In this document: positions 6,260 through 13,798 of the stretch, one piece after another | Position numbering within the stretch: the stretch's first letter is position 1 | Layout: every line of letters starts with the position of its first letter | Assembly: GCA_022508735.1 (NCBI GenBank) | Contig: JAFLUQ010000050.1 | Location: forward strand, 1 to 13,891 | Reading direction: 5' to 3' | DNA: 13,891 bases | Source: Oscillospiraceae bacterium | GTDB lineage: Bacteria > Bacillota > Clostridia > UMGS1883 | The notes under the pieces: model-generated | Seen by the model: the letters and a program-made list of their open reading frames with translations, nothing else | Databases searched by the model: none | Told to the model about the DNA's origin: nothing | Made by a program: the position numbers and the translations under genes

Positions 6260-6293
6260 TTTGCATAAACATACATTTCTTTTTTTATGCAAA
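6260..6293 (-). other. AT-rich inverted repeat upstream of the dockerin-like promoter
   Basis: TTTGCATAAA (6260-6269) is perfectly repeated in inverted orientation as TTTATGCAAA (6284-6293), with 14 nt between. It lies about 45 bp upstream of the -35 element, with other A/T tracts nearby. It could be a regulator-binding site, an UP-like element or part of the preceding gene's 3' end. Its role is not evident from sequence. Confidence 0.4.
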
Positions 6294-6313
6294 ATTTTCG
6301 TTATGGCAAATCT

Positions 6314-6337
6314 GAACCGAGGCCAAGGCCCCGATTC
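6314..6337 (-). terminator. Weak terminator after the acidic coiled-coil gene
   Basis: GAACCGAGGCC (6314-6324) and GGCCCCGATTC (6327-6337) form an 11-bp stem in the minus-strand transcript with two G-U pairs and a very tight loop, 20 nt past the stop codon. The downstream tail AGATTTGCC has few U residues, so termination strength is doubtful. Confidence 0.4.
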
Positions 6338-6357
6338 GACCTTCATTTCCCAAGGGT

Positions 6358-6765
6358 TCAGGCCTCGGGCTCGTCTTCAACGATCTCGGCTTCTACTACG
6401 GGTTCTTCCGCAGCTTCATCGGCAGCGGCTTCTTCCGCGGCTTCGGCGGCGGACTCGTCCTCCTTCTCCTCTACCTCCTTAGCGATCTCCTCCATTTCAC
6501 GGTACAGTCGCTCGATCTCAACGCACTTCTCGGAAATAGCAGCCGCAATATCCTCCTGTGCCTGAAGGGCGTTATAAGCAGACTGGCCGACTTCCTTATA
6601 GAGCGAGCTGATGTCGCGGCGTATGTCGGTCAGCTTGATCTTAAGCTTCGCAACGTCGTACACCTCGCCGGCCTTCTTACCGGCCTTGTCGGTCAGATCA
6701 AGCACAACGTCACGGGCGGCGTTGAGAGTGTCACCGACTTTTTTCATCAATCCATCCATATCCAT
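6358..6765 (-). CDS. Small acidic coiled-coil protein
   Basis: A 135-residue protein, predicted cytosolic, with no signal peptide or membrane segment. Residues 1-100 look mainly helical (VGDTLNAARDVVLDLTDKAG, then KLKIKLTDIRRDISSLYKEVG and EIERLYREMEEIAKEVEEKE), consistent with an antiparallel coiled coil. Residues 101-135 are almost entirely Ala, Glu, Asp and Val and probably disordered. Similar N-terminal halves occur in clostridial proteins of unknown function, some ending in a zinc ribbon (from memory); here the acidic tail takes that place. AAGGAGG lies 8 nt before the ATG at 6765, and a strong promoter lies just upstream, so it is transcribed independently of the SLH gene and probably well expressed. 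I do not recognise its function. Confidence 0.8.
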   Translation of the reverse strand: MDMDGLMKKVGDTLNAARDVVLDLTDKAGKKAGEVYDVAKLKIKLTDIRRDISSLYKEVGQSAYNALQAQEDIAAAISEKCVEIERLYREMEEIAKEVEEKEDESAAEAAEEAAADEAAEEPVVEAEIVEDEPEA

Positions 6766-6819
6766 GATGAATACCTCCTTATTTTAGGGCACCTTACAAA
6801 GCACCCATTTTGTATATAT

Positions 6820-6848
6820 ATTTTACCACGTTTTTTATTTGTTGTCTA
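6820..6848 (-). promoter_or_regulatory. Promoter of the acidic coiled-coil gene
   Basis: Minus-strand TAGACA (6848-6843), a 17-nt spacer, then TAAAAT (6825-6820). Each hexamer matches the sigma-A consensus at five of six positions, and TGG directly before the -10 makes an extended -10. It sits between the SLH gene's terminator and the RBS at 6780-6774. The short leader can fold GGGTGC against GTGCCC. Confidence 0.75.
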
Positions 6849-6876
6849 TACTTTTTTTAAATTTTTTTAGGAAAGT

Positions 6877-6905
6877 GAAAAGGCGGGGAACGATCCCGCC
6901 TTCTC
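6877..6905 (-). terminator. Terminator of the efflux/SLH operon
   Basis: GAAAAGGCGGG (6877-6887) pairs with CCCGCCTTCTC (6895-6905), about 11 bp with a 7-nt loop, 8 nt after the stop codon of the SLH gene. In the minus-strand transcript the stem ends in CCUUUUCACUUUCC, a moderate U-rich tail. It closes the four-gene cluster from 13194. Confidence 0.75.
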
Positions 6906-6913
6906 ATTTTCGT

Positions 6914-9226
6914 TTAATATGTTGTCACGATGATAACCTTTACATCGCCGCCGCCGCTAAGCGCGCGGTCGGAATACAGCGCGACGGACTTGACATTTTT
7001 CATATCTACAAGCTCATCGAGACTGAGCGCCCGATAGTTTACGGGGTAATCTCCGCCGTAGGCTACGGCGCTGTCGCTTATTGTGTAGATCTTGTCGTCA
7101 AGCCTGATACGGTTTGAGGTTTTGGCCGTTATGGCACTCCCCTGAGCCACCTTCAAGAGATCAATAAACTTGTTTGAGCCGTCCTCTCCGGGGCCGTAGG
7201 CGATTGCATCGCCGGGCTTAAAGGCATAATTATTGGTTATCTTTGTCTCTGCGCTGCCCAGAAGCAAAGTAAAGGTTTTGGTGGCCGCATCACTGTTTAC
7301 ACCCTTAGGAGTCTCACGGTTCGTTATAACTCCGTAGGTATACTGCTCGTTTGTAAGGCCCTTGACGTAGAGTATAGAGATATCACCCATGCTGCCGGTG
7401 GTTTGGGCATGAATTACCTCAGAAGCCGTCAGAGCAGAGGTGCTTATTTCATTGAGAGAGACCTTACGAAGTGTAGCCGGGCCATTTTCGGGCAGACTCA
7501 CAAGCTCAATTATGCCGAAATCGTTGGAGAACCAATGGCCGGCCAGACTGGGCCGACTCTTATCAAAGCTGCCGGTGATCTTATTATATGTCACCTTTTC
7601 AAGCGTCAGCACGCCACCCTTGAACACCAGGCGGCAGAAGTCGCCTATTTGCTCGCTGTAGTCCTTGTCACACACATAGTCCGCCATAGTACCGTCGCCC
7701 ATAAACATTGTAACGCGATAGTCCCCGCGTCCGCGGCTGTTATCACTGTCGGATATCTGCACATAGGCATTCTGAACAACGCCATAGCTCTGCAGATCGG
7801 CCACATCGGTATCAACGGCGTCAACTATCTCGCCGCTCTTGCCCTTTAAGAGCGTCACGCGGTCGTTTATGGAAAAAGCACCGGGGCTTTCATTCAGCTT
7901 ATTGATAGCAGTCTGAGTGGCAAGGGGATAGGTGACGCCGCTGAGAACAATGCTTGTCACATTGGCCTTTATGGGCATAGCCTCCTCGTATATGCCGGTG
8001 ACCTTGTCGTCGTACGCGTAAAGGGTATTGGTGTTTTCAGCGTAATAGAGAACATCGAAGCGTTCAACATCGTCAAGAGAGGCGCTGAGACCCTTGCGTA
8101 TTACCCTGAGATCTGACGCGTCGGCTATATTGAATTCGTTCAAAGCCGAGAAGCCGTCGCCATCCACGGTAACTGGGCCGAGCATGGTACTTGTTGAAAG
8201 CACACCGCGCTGAAGCCCGCCGCGGTCGTCGTAGAAGAGCTTAAGCTCGCTGCCCTCGCTCATGAGCTGATAGCTGCTGCCAACGGTGAGGGGTGCTCCT
8301 TCATTATACACGGGGTGACTGAGCGCGAAGGTTTCTCTTCCGGGCTGACCATCTTCAGTATAGTTTATCTCAACACGGTTAGTGTCGCTGTTCATGAGAG
8401 TGCTCGTAACGATCAGAGTGCGTACGATCTCCTGATCTGGAGCGTAGACAACGATATCACCGTCATTATCGTAGTAGAGGTCACCCTTGGTGCCTACAAT
8501 ATTTTCGGGCACGCTGCTGTCTGCGGCTATACGAAAGTTGCCGGCTGAGGTTTTGACGGTATTTGCAGTGAGGCTGACGTCAGTGGCGCTGTCGGCAATG
8601 ATGACCACGTCCTCCGCCCGGGTGACCTTGCGCATGGAGATAAGCTCGCCGCCGGTCTTCATATCGCAAAACAGAGCGTTGTAGCAGAGCTTTGCGGCAT
8701 CGCCGCGGGTTATGGGCGAGTTTACGTCGCTGATGGTTATGCCATCGAGAAGGCCGATAGCCTGCGCCTTCTCAACGTAGCCGTCGGGCCAGCGATAGCC
8801 CACGTCCTCTCCGCTGAAGCCGAGAGTGCGGACGACCACTGTTACGGCCTGGCCATAGGTTATCTCCTCGTCGGCTCCGAAGGTGCCGTTGGGATAGCCT
8901 GCGATTATGCCGCTGTTGCTCACAAGGCCGATATAGCCCGTGGCCCAGTGCCCGGCAGGTACGTCCATAAACGGAACGCTGGTGCTGACGGCATTCTCCT
9001 CCTGGCCCATTAGATATACCGCAATTTTTGAAAACTGTGCGCGGGTGAGATTTTCATAGGGATGATAGCCGCCGTCGCCCATACCGGAGACGATGTTAAG
9101 GCTCGAAAGCATATTCACCGCCCTGTTGAGCTCGGGATCCTGAGCTGTATCGTTATAGGCCAAGGCTGTACCCACACTGAAAACGAGGGACAATGCCAGA
9201 ACAAGAGCCAAAATTTTCTTTATCAT
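6914..9226 (-). CDS. Secreted protein with three S-layer homology (SLH) domains
   Basis: A 770-residue exported protein. The signal peptide is about 1-23 (ending ALA). Three SLH domains follow at roughly 28-72, 87-133 and 148-185, each with the conserved turn: TRAQ (61-64), TYGQ (123-126) and TRGD (173-176), plus typical FMDVPAGHWATGYI and GIIAGYPNGTFGADEEIT stretches. SLH domains commonly bind pyruvylated secondary cell-wall polymers, so the protein is probably held on the wall by its N-terminus. The remaining ~580 residues are beta-rich, without a recognised catalytic motif, and contain recurring strand-turn units such as KTFTLLLGSAETKITN and RIRLDDKIYTISDSAV. ATG 9226 is chosen for GGAGG 8 nt upstream; the TTG at 9241 is upstream of that site. 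It lies 19 nt after the permease stop, so it is likely the fourth gene of the efflux operon. Confidence 0.9.
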   Translation of the reverse strand: MIKKILALVLALSLVFSVGTALAYNDTAQDPELNRAVNMLSSLNIVSGMGDGGYHPYENLTRAQFSKIAVYLMGQEENAVSTSVPFMDVPAGHWATGYIGLVSNSGIIAGYPNGTFGADEEITYGQAVTVVVRTLGFSGEDVGYRWPDGYVEKAQAIGLLDGITISDVNSPITRGDAAKLCYNALFCDMKTGGELISMRKVTRAEDVVIIADSATDVSLTANTVKTSAGNFRIAADSSVPENIVGTKGDLYYDNDGDIVVYAPDQEIVRTLIVTSTLMNSDTNRVEINYTEDGQPGRETFALSHPVYNEGAPLTVGSSYQLMSEGSELKLFYDDRGGLQRGVLSTSTMLGPVTVDGDGFSALNEFNIADASDLRVIRKGLSASLDDVERFDVLYYAENTNTLYAYDDKVTGIYEEAMPIKANVTSIVLSGVTYPLATQTAINKLNESPGAFSINDRVTLLKGKSGEIVDAVDTDVADLQSYGVVQNAYVQISDSDNSRGRGDYRVTMFMGDGTMADYVCDKDYSEQIGDFCRLVFKGGVLTLEKVTYNKITGSFDKSRPSLAGHWFSNDFGIIELVSLPENGPATLRKVSLNEISTSALTASEVIHAQTTGSMGDISILYVKGLTNEQYTYGVITNRETPKGVNSDAATKTFTLLLGSAETKITNNYAFKPGDAIAYGPGEDGSNKFIDLLKVAQGSAITAKTSNRIRLDDKIYTISDSAVAYGGDYPVNYRALSLDELVDMKNVKSVALYSDRALSGGGDVKVIIVTTY
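8672..9145 (-). other. Region encoding the three SLH domains
   Basis: Residues 28-185 of the 770-residue protein. The three copies diverge: the first has the TRAQ form, the second TYGQ (the usual Arg replaced by Tyr), and the third TRGD. Because the Arg of the TRAE-type motif contributes to cell-wall polymer binding in studied SLH proteins, the second copy may bind more weakly. That last point is inference. Confidence 0.7.
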
Positions 9227-9245
9227 TGTATGATCCTCCAATCCG

Positions 9246-10439
9246 TTAGTCGTTTCTCAAGGCGTCGATCGGATTTAATTTCGCCGCCTTATTGGCTGGA
9301 TAAAGGCCAAAGAAAATTCCTATAAGTGCCGAGAAGGCAAACGAACCAAGGATAACCGTTGCCTGTTCGGACAGAGGCACCGCACCCATATCCATAGCCC
9401 GACAGACGAAGTAGCTCCCGACGACCCCGACCACGATACCTATTATTCCGCCGATGCAGCTTATTACTGCCGACTCGATCAGGAACTGGGTGATTATGCT
9501 CTTACGCTTGGCGCCGATGGACTTTCTTATACCGATCTCACGGGTACGCTCAGTTACCGTAACGAGCATGATGTTCATGATGCCTATGCCGCCGACCACC
9601 AGCGATATGCCGGCGATGCCCGCCATAAGCAGGGACATTACACCCAGTGCATCATCGATGGTATCTATGAGCTCGGCAGTGTTGAACACAAAATAGGAAT
9701 CGTCGCTTTTGAACTTTTTATATAGGAAGTTATCTATGGCATCGGTAGCCTCGGACATATAGTCGGAGCTGACAGCCGAAACCACAAAGCTGTTGATGTT
9801 CGCGTTGCGGACAAGTCGGGTGGCACGGCTATAGGGCAGGAGCATGACGTCATCCGAGCTGCCGGCTGAGGAATTGGTTGAAGCGGCCTTCAGAAGCCCG
9901 ATGACCGTGAACTTTTCATTATTGATCTTTACCGTCTGTCCAACCGGGCTTTCGGTGCCGAACAGCTGCTTACGTATGTACTCGCCGATGACTACAACGT
10001 TACTGCGGTTATCTATATCGTTCTCCGAGATAAAGCGCCCCTCTTCCACTTCAAGACTGCGTATGTCGATATAGGTTTCACTTACACCTGTTATGGAGGT
10101 GTTGACGTTCTCGGTGCCGTACTTTATGGTGCCCATGCCGGAAACCACAGGGGATACTGCGCTGAACAGATCAGCGTTTTCTTCAGTCAGCTGCTCAATA
10201 TCTTTGACCGAAACACTGCGGGTCTGCCCCCAGCCGCGGTTGTTGATGGTGACCTGAATGAGGTTTGTGCCCATGCTCTCGAGCTGAGTTCTCATGCTCA
10301 GGGTGGCGGCCGTTACAATGTTTACAAGTATAATTACCGAGGCCACACCGATGATGATGCCGAGCATGGTGAGAAGCGAGCGTATCTTCGATGACCAGAC
10401 GCTGTCAACGGCCATTTTGAACGCCATGAATATATTCAT
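9246..10439 (-). CDS. ABC transporter permease, MacB/FtsX type
   Basis: A 397-residue membrane protein with the four-helix MacB layout: TM1 at about 21-43, a large extracytoplasmic domain (about 45-265, MacB_PCD-like, with FKDIE-type start VSVKDIEQL), then TM2-4 at about 268-293, 322-345 and 360-381. The cytoplasmic coupling segment ERTREIGIRKSIGA (297-310) and the C-terminal GLYPANKAAKLNPIDALR are hallmarks of this FtsX family. The start overlaps the ATPase stop as ATGA, and GGAGGG lies about 9 nt upstream inside the ATPase gene. MacB-type proteins act as mechanotransmitters: ATP hydrolysis drives movement of the outer domain to expel substrates such as peptides or lipids, working with an adaptor. 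The substrate here is unknown. Confidence 0.93.
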   Translation of the reverse strand: MNIFMAFKMAVDSVWSSKIRSLLTMLGIIIGVASVIILVNIVTAATLSMRTQLESMGTNLIQVTINNRGWGQTRSVSVKDIEQLTEENADLFSAVSPVVSGMGTIKYGTENVNTSITGVSETYIDIRSLEVEEGRFISENDIDNRSNVVVIGEYIRKQLFGTESPVGQTVKINNEKFTVIGLLKAASTNSSAGSSDDVMLLPYSRATRLVRNANINSFVVSAVSSDYMSEATDAIDNFLYKKFKSDDSYFVFNTAELIDTIDDALGVMSLLMAGIAGISLVVGGIGIMNIMLVTVTERTREIGIRKSIGAKRKSIITQFLIESAVISCIGGIIGIVVGVVGSYFVCRAMDMGAVPLSEQATVILGSFAFSALIGIFFGLYPANKAAKLNPIDALRND

Positions 10440-11128
10440 GCCTCTATTCCCTCCTTGGAGGTGGTGTCACTGGTTATTTGGCCATCGGATATAGTTACTA
10501 TTCTCTCTGCGTGGGCTGCTATTTTGCTGTCGTGGGTGATGAGCACCACAGTGTTGCCCTCGGCGTGAATATCCTTCATCATCTGAAGCACCTCAATACC
10601 GGTTTTGGAATCCAGTGCACCTGTAGGCTCGTCGGCCAGAATAAGCGAGGGCTTATTACTGAGCGCGCGGGCTATGGCAACTCTCTGCTGCTGACCGCCG
10701 GAAAGCTCCTTGGGCTTGTGATGCATACGGCTCTCCATGCCCACGCGGACCAGCGCCGCCTCGGCCAGCTCACGCCTGCGGGAGGGAGAGATGCCGCGGT
10801 ATATGAGGGGCAGCTCAACATTTTCAAGGGCACTGAGCTTAGGAAGCAAATTATAGCCCTGGAAGATAAAGCCTATCTTTTCGTTACGCAGTGCGGCGAG
10901 GTCATCCTCGCTCATATTTTCAACAGGGATGCCGTCGATCCAATAATCTCCGCTGGTAGCGGTGTCAAGGCAGCCGATCATATTCATGAGCGTGGACTTG
11001 CCGCTGCCGGAGGGCCCGATAATGGATACGAACTCCTTAGGCTTGATGTGAAGGTTTATACCGTTAAGAGCACGCACCTCCACGTCGCCCATAGTATAGA
11101 TCTTATACATATTGCGAATTCTTATCAT
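10436..11128 (-). CDS. ABC transporter ATP-binding protein, LolD/MacB type
   Basis: A 230-residue cytosolic ATPase with all motifs intact: Walker A GPSGSGKST (38-46), Q-loop Q90, signature LSGGQ (142-146) followed by QQRVAIARAL, Walker B LILADE (162-167) with the DEPTGALDS D-loop, and H-loop H199 in LITHD. This matches the family that pairs with FtsX-type permeases. Its ATG shares one base with the adaptor stop (TAATG), and its own stop overlaps the permease start (ATGA), so the three proteins are probably made in a fixed ratio. It powers the permease encoded downstream. Confidence 0.95.
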   Translation of the reverse strand: MIRIRNMYKIYTMGDVEVRALNGINLHIKPKEFVSIIGPSGSGKSTLMNMIGCLDTATSGDYWIDGIPVENMSEDDLAALRNEKIGFIFQGYNLLPKLSALENVELPLIYRGISPSRRRELAEAALVRVGMESRMHHKPKELSGGQQQRVAIARALSNKPSLILADEPTGALDSKTGIEVLQMMKDIHAEGNTVVLITHDSKIAAHAERIVTISDGQITSDTTSKEGIEA

Positions 11129-13194
11129 TATCTACGACCTCCTCCGCCGCCGGGACCTCCGCCCATGCCGCCCATCATCATGCTGAAGAAGCCGCCAACC
11201 GACCTGCTCTCGCTATGGACGACCTGACCGACCTCAAGGCCGCTGATTATCTCATAATAGTCATCATCGTTAATGCCAACGGTAACCTGCACTCTCTGCT
11301 CCTCGTCATAGAGGTTTATCTTCAAATCGGAATTGCGGCCACTACGGTTCCCTCTGTTTCCGGGCGCGCCGTTCATACCACCCATTGGCATAGCATCGGC
11401 TCTGTCGGCCGGAGCGCCGTCGCTATCGCTTGACGGCTCATCTACGGCGGGAACATCATTGGATGCGGGAGCTTCTGCGCCCTCCGCCGCCTCCGATTGA
11501 CCGTCAGGTCTGCCGCCGCGCCGCCCGGCTTCACCGTCAATGCGGTTGGCGCCGCTTGAACCGGCCGACCGGCCGTCGTCGGTCATTTCTTCAACCTCGC
11601 CCACTACTGTCACGTAGTAGCCGCCATTAAAGTAATTGACTGCGTCAACCGGAACGCGGATAACGTTTTTGGCCTCGGCAACTATAATCTCGGCGCTTAC
11701 GTTCATGCCGCTCATAAGGTCACCCGGCTCATCAATTGTGACCTCAACGGGATAGTTTGTAACGCCGTTCTGTGATGTACCCATTTGTGATATTGTAGTA
11801 ATTCGCCCGACCAGCTCCACGCCTTCAAGGGCGTCACTGGTGACCTCGACCTCCTGCCCAAGGGCAATGGAGGTGATATCAAGTTCATCGACGCTGATGG
11901 TAAACTTCATCTTGCTCATGTCAGCTATGACCATCATTGTTGTGGAATTCATGCCGTAGATAGTGTCGCCGGCCTTATAGCTTTTGCTGAGCACCACGCC
12001 GCTTATTGGGGCGGTAATGGTGTAGTCCTCTGCGTCGCTCCGGCGGTCCTCCAGGCTGGTCTGGGCGTTTTCCAGACTCGTGAGAGCATCCTGATAGCTG
12101 TTCTTGGCCTCCTGAAGGCTTGTTTCGGCACTTTCGTAGTTCTGGCGGGCAGTCTTAAGAGCATCCTGAAGGTTTGTGCTGGTGAGCTTGGCTATTATAT
12201 CGCCCTGCCGTACCCAGTCGCCGTTCTCAACGTATATGCTCTGGACTTTCCCCTGCTGCTCGGCATTGACCGTTGTGGGATTAGGGTAATATACACTGCC
12301 GGTCAGGGAGGATGAGCAGTCCCCGGAGGCAGTGTGCACGGTCGCCGTGACTATCGTACTCTCGGGCAGCTCTACTCCGCCGCCGATAAGTATCTCAACG
12401 TCATATACCACGCTGCCGTCACTTCCGGTCCTGGCCGCATTATACTTGTGACGGACTGTGCCGGTGGTGGTTGACATATATTTTTCTATACTTAAAGTAG
12501 CACTGTCGCCAACGGATATGAGCGGGAACTGTGAAGCGTTGAAAGGCACCTTCACAAGTTGAGTACTCGTGTCGGTTATAGTGCAGATGTTGCCGCCCAC
12601 ATCGTTGCCTACTGTGAGGTTCAGCCCGCTGACACGGCCGGTAGAGTTGGCGTATATGGTCAATTTTTCGATATTCTCCTGAGCCCTGGTCACATCGTCG
12701 GCCCGGTTCTGAAGGTTTGTCTCAGCAGTACTTACAGCATTTTTCGCCCTTGTAACGCTGTTTTGAGTGGTTTTTATCTGGTTTTCAGCCGTCTTTATGG
12801 CGTTGGCAGCCACGGTGCTGTCAAAGCGGTAGAGAACATCGCCTTCGTTGACGTAATCACCCTCGTCGAAATAGTCAGACTTTATCTCACCGTTTACGGT
12901 GGGCACGATATTGTACTCATCTATGGCCGAAACTGTACCGGAGCCGGTAATTTTTACTGTGATGTCTCCACGAGAAACCACGGCCGTATTGCTTGTGGCC
13001 TCAGCTTCGGCCTCCCTGGCCTTTTTGTTTTTGTCATGGACCACATAGCCGCCGACGCAGGCAACTATGACCGCGGCAGCAATACCTCGCTTCACCCATT
13101 TATTTATTTTTTTCTTCTTCTTTTTCACCTGCACTTCGGGAGGAGCGATGTCCTCACCGGTGGGGAGCGAAGTTTTTTTCTCGTTCTCTGCCAT
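11128..13194 (-). CDS. HlyD/MacA-family efflux adaptor with tandem adaptor halves
   Basis: A 688-residue membrane-anchored protein. A Lys-rich cytoplasmic stretch (23-36) precedes one transmembrane helix (about 37-53). Two adaptor units follow. Unit 1 has a lipoyl-like half (93-125), helical hairpin (128-180) and beta-barrel (about 210-290). Unit 2 has a lipoyl-like half (303-336), helical hairpin (338-388), the second lipoyl half (389-423, APISGVV) and a barrel (428-505). A membrane-proximal-like region (510-532 and 624-660) is split by about 90 residues rich in Gly, Ala, Asp, Ser and Arg, and the C-terminus is a Met/Gly-rich tail. Typical adaptors are about 350-450 residues. ATG 13194 is chosen for AGGAGGT 8 nt upstream; the ATG at 13269 lacks a site. 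It would bridge the MacB-like permease to the outside of the cell wall. Confidence 0.88.
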   Translation of the reverse strand: MAENEKKTSLPTGEDIAPPEVQVKKKKKKINKWVKRGIAAAVIVACVGGYVVHDKNKKAREAEAEATSNTAVVSRGDITVKITGSGTVSAIDEYNIVPTVNGEIKSDYFDEGDYVNEGDVLYRFDSTVAANAIKTAENQIKTTQNSVTRAKNAVSTAETNLQNRADDVTRAQENIEKLTIYANSTGRVSGLNLTVGNDVGGNICTITDTSTQLVKVPFNASQFPLISVGDSATLSIEKYMSTTTGTVRHKYNAARTGSDGSVVYDVEILIGGGVELPESTIVTATVHTASGDCSSSLTGSVYYPNPTTVNAEQQGKVQSIYVENGDWVRQGDIIAKLTSTNLQDALKTARQNYESAETSLQEAKNSYQDALTSLENAQTSLEDRRSDAEDYTITAPISGVVLSKSYKAGDTIYGMNSTTMMVIADMSKMKFTISVDELDITSIALGQEVEVTSDALEGVELVGRITTISQMGTSQNGVTNYPVEVTIDEPGDLMSGMNVSAEIIVAEAKNVIRVPVDAVNYFNGGYYVTVVGEVEEMTDDGRSAGSSGANRIDGEAGRRGGRPDGQSEAAEGAEAPASNDVPAVDEPSSDSDGAPADRADAMPMGGMNGAPGNRGNRSGRNSDLKINLYDEEQRVQVTVGINDDDYYEIISGLEVGQVVHSESRSVGGFFSMMMGGMGGGPGGGGGRR

Positions 13195-13273
13195 ATGTAA
13201 GTACCTCCTGTCTTGTTCTATATTACCGCGCAATATGGACACAATCTTTATGCGGTATCGCCTTAACATAATA

Positions 13274-13301
13274 ATACTATATTGTTGTGATACTATTTCA
13301 A
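13274..13301 (-). promoter_or_regulatory. Candidate promoter of the efflux/SLH operon
   Basis: Minus-strand TTGAAA (13301-13296), a 16-nt spacer and TAGTAT (13279-13274) make a plausible but imperfect sigma-A promoter, about 80 nt before the adaptor ATG. Other A/T-rich hexamers in this stretch could serve instead. Confidence 0.35.
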
Positions 13302-13326
13302 ACCTGTAAACAATTTATTAATAATG

Positions 13327-13340
13327 GTTAGTATACTAAC
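13327..13340. promoter_or_regulatory. Perfect 14-bp palindrome, possible operator
   Basis: GTTAGTATACTAAC is a perfect inverted repeat between the ATP synthase terminator and the candidate efflux promoter. Palindromes of this size and composition are common binding sites for MarR- or TetR-type dimers, which often control efflux operons. No regulator gene is present in the window, so the assignment is tentative. Confidence 0.4.
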
Positions 13341-13346
13341 AAGCTC

Positions 13347-13380
13347 ACAACCCGGGCTATCTCAGGACAGCCCGGGTTGT
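13347..13380 (-). terminator. Terminator of the ATP synthase operon
   Basis: ACAACCCGGGCT (13347-13358) pairs perfectly with AGCCCGGGTTGT (13369-13380), 12 bp with a 10-nt loop, 3 nt after the atpC stop codon. The minus-strand tail is GAGCUUGUUAG, only mildly U-rich. The position and stem strength still make it the likely operon end. Confidence 0.75.
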
Positions 13381-13383
13381 ACT

Positions 13384-13785
13384 TTATTTACTATAATATA
13401 CGTCGATGCGGTTGAGCGCCCTCCTGAGTTTGTACTCCGCGAGACGAAGCTCTCGGTCGTCTCTCTGGCGATTCATGCGTTCACGGGCCTTTTCCGCCGC
13501 CCGCTGTGCACGATCGACATCTATTTCGTCGGCCCACTCAAAGGTCACCGCCACTATGCGGACTATGCCATCGCTGACGGTTATCATGCCGCGGTTGGAG
13601 GACCCCAGACGCACGCTGCCGTCGGGGAGCTTAACACGGGTCTTGCCCACTCCGAGGGGGGCGACAAAGTCGCTGTGGCGGGCCATTATGCCCACATCGC
13701 CCTCTGTGGTACGGGTAACCACCCGCTCCGCCTCTCCGTCAAAGATAAGCCCGTCGGGGGTCGCGATCTGAAGCTGAAAGGTCAT
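13384..13785 (-). CDS. atpC: F1Fo ATP synthase epsilon subunit
   Basis: A 133-residue protein of normal length for the family. Residues 1-85 form the N-terminal beta-sandwich (FQLQIATPDGLIFDGEAERVV, then TTEGDVGIMARHSDFVAPL, matching the conserved EG-GI--H---- pattern). Residues 86-133 form the two C-terminal helices, rich in Arg and Glu (DVDRAQRAAEKARERM). The subunit sits on the central stalk with gamma, couples rotation to catalysis and can inhibit ATP hydrolysis by extending its C-terminal helices. The ATG at 13785 has AAGGAG 9 nt upstream, overlapping the atpD stop. It is last in the atp operon, directly after atpD as is usual in bacteria, and is followed by a strong hairpin. Confidence 0.97.
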   Translation of the reverse strand: MTFQLQIATPDGLIFDGEAERVVTRTTEGDVGIMARHSDFVAPLGVGKTRVKLPDGSVRLGSSNRGMITVSDGIVRIVAVTFEWADEIDVDRAQRAAEKARERMNRQRDDRELRLAEYKLRRALNRIDVYYSK

Positions 13786-13798
13786 GAAAATTCACTCC

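Noticed and set aside
12559..13200. 213-codon plus-strand open frame opposite the efflux adaptor
   Set aside because: It lies fully antisense to a well-supported gene, with no ribosome binding site of the quality seen for the real genes and no recognisable motif.
13195..13269. Upstream in-frame start of the adaptor, adding 25 residues
   Set aside because: No Shine-Dalgarno precedes it, and the extra residues overlap the AGGAGGT that fits the ATG at 13194 and lie in the promoter region.
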